Positions 7,320-11,310 of a DNA stretch of 11,310 bases are shown here, piece by piece. The DNA is from Candidatus Zhuqueibacterota bacterium. GTDB taxonomy: Bacteria; Zhuqueibacterota; Zhuqueibacteria; Oceanimicrobiales; Oceanimicrobiaceae. A program made the position numbers and the translations under genes. Below the pieces are notes generated by a model. That model was not told where the DNA came from, made no database searches, and worked only from the letters and a program-made list of their open reading frames with translations. Location: assembly GCA_011775825.1 (NCBI GenBank), contig JAABYK010000483.1, positions 29,002 through 40,311 of the forward strand, written 5' to 3'. Within the stretch, counting starts at the first letter, position 1. Each line of letters opens with the position of its first letter.

Positions 7320-7357
7320 GTGCCTGAAATATGTGTTTCCCAAACCCCGTCAGGGTT
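7292..7357. repeat. Pair of 15-bp palindromes AACCC-N5-GGGTT in the fabH-fabD gap
   Basis: AACCCTGATAGGGTT at 7292-7306 and AACCCCGTCAGGGTT at 7343-7357 share inverted arms AACCC/GGGTT around a 5-base centre, in the same layout, 51 bases apart start to start. Each can form a small hairpin, and arms of one can pair with arms of the other. They could be operators, a dispersed palindromic repeat or RNA structure; they do not match the FapR or FabT operators I know. Apart from these, 7259-7407 holds only the fabD ribosome site; no convincing ORF is seen. Confidence 0.7.
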
Positions 7358-7394
7358 AAGTTCATCAATCAGCGTGGAAAAGAAAGTAACTTCT

Positions 7395-7410
7395 GGGAGG
7401 AAATTCGATC
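7395..7410 (+). promoter_or_regulatory. fabD ribosome-binding site with apparent ATC start codon
   Basis: GGGAGG (7395-7400) is followed after 7 bases by ATC 7408-7410, then codons for SKTAHIFPGQGSQ, the conserved FabD N-terminus. The frame is closed by TAA at 7387-7389. The only standard-type alternative between the stop and the conserved motif is CTG 7393, which overlaps the ribosome site itself. The next ATG, 7459, would remove GQGSQ. Confidence 0.7.
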
Positions 7411-8334
7411 AGTAAGACGGCGCATATTTTTCCAGGCCAGGGCTCGCAATATGTAGGGATGGCCAAAGGTTTGTATGAGCGTTTCGAGGAAGTTAAAGAA
7501 ATCTATCATACCGCAAACGAATTATTAGAATTTGACTTGACCAAAATTTGTTTTCAAGGACCTAAAGAAGAACTCAGGCAAACTCGCGTTACCCAACCCG
7601 CCATTTTTGTGCACAGTGCGGTTCTTACCAAACTATTAAGAAAAAAAGGAGTTGAGCCCAGCATGACCGCCGGTCACAGTCTGGGGGAATATTCGGCTTT
7701 ATTCGCTGCGGGTGCCTTGACATTTGAAGACGCTCTCTCGTTAGTTAAAATCAGGGCTGAGTTGATGCAAAAAGCAGGGGACATAAAACCAGGGACTATG
7801 GCAGCGATAATTGGCTTGGATGTGCAAGCTGTTCAAAACGTGTGTGATGAAGCAAGTTCGGCAGGTGTCGTCCAGGTAGCAAACTTCAATTCTCCCATTC
7901 AAGTTGTGATTTCCGGTTCCGTGGGAGGTGTAAATAAGGCCATTGAAATGGCGAAGAACCATGGCGCCAAGAAAGCGATCCCGCTTGTGGTAAGTGGCGC
8001 ATTTCATTCTCCTTTAATGGAGTACGCACTTGAGGGGTTGGGGAAGGCTCTTTCGGAAATCAAGATCAACGCCGCCAGCATCCCCGTCTATGCAAATCTC
8101 GACGCACAGCCTACATCCACTCCCGACGAAATAAAGCAGAAACTGCGAGCTCAGCTTACAAGTCCCGTTCAATGGACTGAAATCATCGAGAATATGATCG
8201 AGGATGGGGCGACACAGTTTCACGAGATCGGCCCCGGTTCGGTACTGACTGGACTTTTAAAGCGGATAAACAAACGAGTCGCTGGGAAAACCATCGATAA
8301 TTTAGAGAGTTTAGAAAATATAAATCGTGGCTAA
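7408..8334 (+). CDS. fabD: Malonyl-CoA:ACP transacylase
   Basis: Loads malonyl groups from malonyl-CoA onto the carrier protein for chain extension. Counted from ATC 7408 it has 308 residues (E. coli 309). Key residues fall one position or less from E. coli numbering: Gln11 in FPGQGSQ (E. coli Gln11), nucleophile Ser91 in GHSLGEYSA (Ser92), Arg116 (Arg117) and His200 in SGAFHSPLM (His201). The C-terminus has the usual SPVQWTE and EIGPGSVLTGLLKR segments. This agreement shows that the 17 codons before ATG 7459 belong to the protein, so an automatic call at 7459 would be truncated and lack the oxyanion-hole glutamine. The start codon is therefore non-standard unless base 7410 is misread. It overlaps fabG by 8 bases. 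Confidence 0.93.
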   Translation: MSKTAHIFPGQGSQYVGMAKGLYERFEEVKEIYHTANELLEFDLTKICFQGPKEELRQTRVTQPAIFVHSAVLTKLLRKKGVEPSMTAGHSLGEYSALFAAGALTFEDALSLVKIRAELMQKAGDIKPGTMAAIIGLDVQAVQNVCDEASSAGVVQVANFNSPIQVVISGSVGGVNKAIEMAKNHGAKKAIPLVVSGAFHSPLMEYALEGLGKALSEIKINAASIPVYANLDAQPTSTPDEIKQKLRAQLTSPVQWTEIIENMIEDGATQFHEIGPGSVLTGLLKRINKRVAGKTIDNLESLENINRG

Positions 8335-9070
8335 TCTGACAGACAAAGTTGCAGTTGTGACCGGTGCTTCCCGCGGCATCGGAAGGGCCATCGCTCTTCG
8401 TTTGGCCGAGGGCGGAGCGAACATGGTTGTGACGGCGACAAGCCAGGAGGGTGCGGACAAAACCGCGGCTGAGATCGAGAAACTGGACCGCCAATCTTTA
8501 GCAATGGTTTTGGATGTCTCACAATTTGACCAAGCTGAAAGATTGATAAAATCCACACTTGACAAATTCTCAAAATTGGATATTTTGGTCAACAACGCCG
8601 GGATCACGCGTGATAATCTGTTGGTGAGAATGCGTCAGGAAGAGTGGGATGAAACCATCGCGGTTAATCTGAAAGGAACGTTTAATTGCATTCGCGCCAC
8701 TACCAAGACCTTCATGAAGCAAAAACAGGGCAAGATTATCAATATTACCTCGGTGGTGGGTGTCGTGGGAAACGCCGGACAGGCAAATTATTGTGCATCC
8801 AAAGCGGGTATCATTGGTCTGACGAAGTCCGTTGCGAAAGAACTGGCACCGAGAAATATTCAAGTAAACGCGGTTGCGCCTGGGCTCATCAAAACCGACA
8901 TGACCAAAGATCTGAGCGAAGATGCTGAGAAGAGTCTAACGAATGCCATTCCTTCCGGACGTATCGGAGCCCCGGAGGAGGTGGCCGCACTGGTTTACTT
9001 CCTGTCTTCGGAAGAGGCCAATTACATCACAGGCCAGGTCATACATGTGGATGGTGGCATGGTGATGTAG
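8327..9070 (+). CDS. fabG: 3-oxoacyl-ACP reductase
   Basis: NADPH-dependent short-chain dehydrogenase that reduces 3-ketoacyl-ACP in each elongation round. It has 247 residues. Visible: cofactor loop TGASRGIG (12-19), NNAGITRDNLL (89-99), catalytic Ser142 in ITSVVG, Tyr155 and Lys159 in NYCASKAG, Asn114 in AVNLKGTF, the VAPGLIKTDMT segment and the C-terminal GQVIHVDGGMVM. Cys follows the catalytic Tyr where Ala or Ser is common. The GTG start at 8327 lies within the end of fabD and has no good ribosome site, so it probably depends on coupling to fabD translation. Cofactor choice is taken from the family. Confidence 0.95.
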   Translation: MANLTDKVAVVTGASRGIGRAIALRLAEGGANMVVTATSQEGADKTAAEIEKLDRQSLAMVLDVSQFDQAERLIKSTLDKFSKLDILVNNAGITRDNLLVRMRQEEWDETIAVNLKGTFNCIRATTKTFMKQKQGKIINITSVVGVVGNAGQANYCASKAGIIGLTKSVAKELAPRNIQVNAVAPGLIKTDMTKDLSEDAEKSLTNAIPSGRIGAPEEVAALVYFLSSEEANYITGQVIHVDGGMVM

Positions 9071-9144
9071 CTTGAATCGTCGATAATTTTGTATGTTGGA
9101 ACTTTTTTGAAAACAAATTCAAGAAACAAAACAGGAGGAGATTT

Positions 9145-9387
9145 ATGGCACTGAACGAAAAAGTGAAGGAAATCATCGTCGAGCAATTGGGTGTGGATGA
9201 GAACGAGGTGACAGAAAGCGCTTCTTTTATCGATGATTTGGGGGCGGATTCGCTGGATACCGTCGAATTGGTCATGGCTTTTGAGGAAGAGTTCGATATC
9301 GAAATTCCCGATGAAGACGCCGAAAAACTTACGACAGTGGGTCAGGCTGTCGAATATCTCGAAAAGAAGTTGGCCGACAAAGAATAG
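9145..9387 (+). CDS. acpP: Acyl carrier protein
   Basis: Small acidic protein that carries growing acyl chains on a 4'-phosphopantetheine arm. It has 80 residues, with Ser36 in [13 protein letters not shown] as the attachment site, and the conserved helix II and III sequences [22 protein letters not shown] in order. ATG 9145 follows a near-perfect AGGAGG (9133-9138) at 6-base spacing, the strongest ribosome site in the cluster, in line with the high amount of ACP cells need. The 74-base gap before it contains a weak TTGAA-N6-TTCAA inverted repeat (9107-9122) but no clear promoter. Confidence 0.98.
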   Translation: MALNEKVKEIIVEQLGVDENEVTESASFIDDLGADSLDTVELVMAFEEEFDIEIPDEDAEKLTTVGQAVEYLEKKLADKE

Positions 9388-9430
9388 AGGTATCCGAACA
9401 ATTACATTAGATATGTTTGACTTAATGACT

Positions 9431-10687
9431 ATGATTAAAAGTATAGAATTGCAAAGAGTCGTTGTCACGGGCATGGGGGCGATTTCCCCGGTGGGGAACG
9501 ACCTCGATGAATTTTGGCAAAATTTGGTGGATGGTAAAAGCGGAATCGATTTGATCACGAAATTCGATGCTGCCGATTTTGAAACCAAATTCGCTGGCGA
9601 GGTGAAGAACTTTGAACCGGAACAGTACATTGACCGCAAGGAAGCGCGTCGCATGGATCTCTTCACTCAGTATGCCATTGCTGCCTCGGAAATGGCGGTC
9701 AAGCAATCGGGGCTCAATTTTGATTCCGAAGATCGAGACCGAGTTGGCGTCATCGTAAGCTCGGGCATCGGAGGGATGGAGACGTTTGAGAAGCAGTCAC
9801 GCACATTAATCGAACGAGGTCCGAGTCGAATCAGCCCATTTTTTATCCCAATGCTGATCTCCGACATCGCCCCTGGCTATATTTCCATTCGTTATGGTCT
9901 GCGAGGCCCGAACTTTTCTACGGTATCTGCTTGCGCCTCGAGTTCGCACGCTATTGGAGAGGCTTATCGCCATATTCAGCGCGGGGATGCGGATATTATG
10001 ATTTGCGGCGGTGCAGAGGCAACTATCACACCGTTGGGGGTTGGTGGGTTTAATGCGATGAAGGCCTTGTCCACACGCAACGATGCGCCACAGAAAGCCA
10101 GTCGTCCATTTGATAAACGGCGCGATGGCTTTGTCATGGGCGATGGCGCCGGAATTGTCGTTCTTGAAAGTCTGCCCCACGCTTTGAATCGCGGTGCGAC
10201 AATTTTGGCTGAGCTTGCCGGGATGGGCTATACGGCTGACGCCTACCACATTACAGCTCCTGCCCCAAACGGTGAGGGCGCGACGGTCGCAATGCAAAAA
10301 GCTTTGCGAGACGCTGGCATGCAATTTGATGAAATCGATTACATTAACACGCATGGCACTTCCACGCCTCATGGTGACAAAGCCGAGACCATCGCCATCA
10401 AGAAAGTCTTTGGAGAGCACGCCTACCAATTGAATATCAATTCCACTAAATCAATGATTGGACACTTGTTAGGTGCATCTGGCGGGATCGAATTCATCGT
10501 GACAACGATGTCGGTTCAAAAGGACCTGATTCATCCCACCATTAATCAGCAGGAACCCGATCCGGAATGCGATTTGAATTGTACGCCGAATGAAGCTAAA
10601 CAGAAAGTGGTTCGTGCGGCAATTTCAAATTCTTTTGGTTTTGGAGGCCACAATGTGTCTATAGTTGTAAAAAAATTCGAGGAATAG
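9431..10687 (+). CDS. fabF: Beta-ketoacyl-ACP synthase II
   Basis: Elongating condensing enzyme that joins acyl-ACP with malonyl-ACP. From ATG 9431 it has 418 residues. The catalytic triad is Cys168 (STVSACASSSHAIGEA), His308 (NTHGTSTPHGD) and His345 (KSMIGHLLGASGGIE), each +5 relative to E. coli FabF. Other signatures: RVVVTGMGAISPVGN (9-23), SGIGGMETFE (111-120), ASRPFDKRRDGFVMGDGAG (223-241) and NSFGFGGHN near the end. The start is uncertain: ATG 9413, 9425 and 9431 are all in frame and none has a ribosome site. I chose 9431 because it leaves the fewest extra residues before RVVVTG. A longer open frame reading back through acpP (from 9233) is not real N-terminal sequence. Confidence 0.95.
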   Translation: MIKSIELQRVVVTGMGAISPVGNDLDEFWQNLVDGKSGIDLITKFDAADFETKFAGEVKNFEPEQYIDRKEARRMDLFTQYAIAASEMAVKQSGLNFDSEDRDRVGVIVSSGIGGMETFEKQSRTLIERGPSRISPFFIPMLISDIAPGYISIRYGLRGPNFSTVSACASSSHAIGEAYRHIQRGDADIMICGGAEATITPLGVGGFNAMKALSTRNDAPQKASRPFDKRRDGFVMGDGAGIVVLESLPHALNRGATILAELAGMGYTADAYHITAPAPNGEGATVAMQKALRDAGMQFDEIDYINTHGTSTPHGDKAETIAIKKVFGEHAYQLNINSTKSMIGHLLGASGGIEFIVTTMSVQKDLIHPTINQQEPDPECDLNCTPNEAKQKVVRAAISNSFGFGGHNVSIVVKKFEE

Positions 10688-10723
10688 TCTCTGTTTGACT
10701 TCTTGCTATCGTTCCATAGTAGT

Positions 10724-11310
10724 ATGCTCAACTGGATTACGCGTCCATTCAGAAAATTATTTTCAGATTCAGAAGTAACCAATCGCAGCATCGATTTTGA
10801 TGCCCTCAGGGAAATACTTGGTTACGAGTTTTACGAGCCGGAGTATTTTGTTCAAGCCCTTAAACACCGGTCATACCTTCCCCTAACTGAAGAAGATAGA
10901 ATCCATTCTAACGAGCGTCTCGAACTCTTGGGAGATGCAGTTTTAGATCTGGCCGTCGTGGAGTTCCTCTACCACCGTTATCCCAACAAAGAAGAGGGAG
11001 AACTGACGAGCATGAAATCCCTCATTGTCAGTCGTCGTATTCTGGCAAGAATTGGCAAAGCGTTGGGATTAGGCGACTACATTCTGCTTAGCGATTCGGA
11101 AGAAAAGTCTGGCGGTCGCAAACGTGCATCCATCATTTCTGACGCAATGGAAGCGATTATCGGCGCCATCTATCTTGACGGGGGGCTGGAGCAAGCACGG
11201 GATTTCATCGAACAGAAGATTTTGTGCAATTTTGATGATTTGATTTCCGAGGAGCTGCACACGAATTTCAAGAGCATGCTGCTGGAGTATGCCCAAAGCC
11301 AGAACATTGG
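10724..11310 (+). CDS. rnc: Ribonuclease III (5' part; cut by window end)
   Basis: Double-strand-specific endonuclease for rRNA and mRNA processing. 195 residues are visible. After about 30 non-conserved residues the RNase III domain begins (YEPEYFVQALKHRSY), with the signature NERLELLGDAVLDL carrying Glu64, Glu67 and Asp71. A second catalytic patch is SDAMEAIIGAIYLDGG with Asp140 and Glu143 (E. coli Glu38, Glu41, Asp45, Asp114, Glu117). The last visible residues (NFKSMLLEYAQSQNI) are the first helix of the double-stranded-RNA-binding domain, so only about the last 60 residues are missing. The N-terminal extension is longer than in E. coli. ATG 10724 has no ribosome site; it lies 36 bases after fabF in the same frame, with TTG 10703 as the only other candidate. 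rnc after fabF/acpP is a common arrangement. Confidence 0.94.
   Translation, partial: MLNWITRPFRKLFSDSEVTNRSIDFDALREILGYEFYEPEYFVQALKHRSYLPLTEEDRIHSNERLELLGDAVLDLAVVEFLYHRYPNKEEGELTSMKSLIVSRRILARIGKALGLGDYILLSDSEEKSGGRKRASIISDAMEAIIGAIYLDGGLEQARDFIEQKILCNFDDLISEELHTNFKSMLLEYAQSQNI

Noticed and set aside
7459..7461. ATG as the fabD start
   Set aside because: It would remove FPGQGSQ, including the conserved Gln11, and shift all catalytic residues by 17; the upstream codons clearly belong to FabD.
9107..9122. TTGAA-N6-TTCAA inverted repeat as terminator before acpP
   Set aside because: The stem is only 5 AT-rich base pairs and is followed by A-rich sequence, not T.
9233..9430. Extended fabF frame overlapping acpP by about 150 bases
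   Set aside because: The extra residues come from the alternate frame of acpP and show no FabF-like sequence; conserved FabF begins at RVVVTGMG shortly after ATG 9431.

Overview
The window is a dense, entirely plus-strand block of bacterial housekeeping genes with short gaps, several stop/start overlaps and moderate GC content. The gene order (yceD-type DUF177, rpmF, plsX, fabH, fabD, fabG, acpP, fabF, rnc) is the classical bacterial lipid-synthesis cluster. I cannot place the organism firmly. The ADP-type sucCD plus ndk upstream, the free use of TTG/GTG starts and the general sequence character would fit a Gram-negative bacterium of an FCB-like or candidate phylum, but this is a low-confidence guess.

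Positions 1-1838: the last 37 codons of a gene resembling the COG2403 (cyclic 2,3-diphosphoglycerate synthetase-like) family, then arcC (carbamate kinase), an intact MntA-type nucleotidyltransferase antitoxin, and the wreck of its partner, a HepT-type RNase toxin. The HepT remnant has lost its helical core and is frameshifted, but its 3' end survives and contains the ribosome-binding site and start of sucC. arcC, mntA, hepT and sucC are chained by 4-base stop/start overlaps.

Positions 1835-4420: sucC and sucD (succinate-CoA ligase) and ndk (nucleoside diphosphate kinase). With arcC these form a run of enzymes that make or exchange nucleoside triphosphates.

Positions 4421-11310: after an AT-rich gap holding a possible promoter come DUF177, rpmF (L32), plsX (acyl-ACP:phosphate acyltransferase), fabH (initiating ketoacyl synthase), fabD (malonyl-CoA:ACP transacylase), fabG (ketoacyl-ACP reductase), acpP (the carrier protein), fabF (elongating ketoacyl synthase) and the 5' part of rnc (RNase III), cut by the window end. 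FabD loads malonate on AcpP, FabH starts chains, FabG reduces, FabF elongates and PlsX sends finished acyl chains to phospholipid synthesis. The 149-base fabH-fabD gap is unusual. It carries two similar palindromes, the first able to form a terminator-like hairpin. fabD itself has no normal start codon: the only well-placed one is ATC.

I see no clearly new multi-gene system. The most interesting items are the decayed HepT/MntA pair wired into sucC translation, the apparent ATC start of fabD, and the paired palindromes before it.
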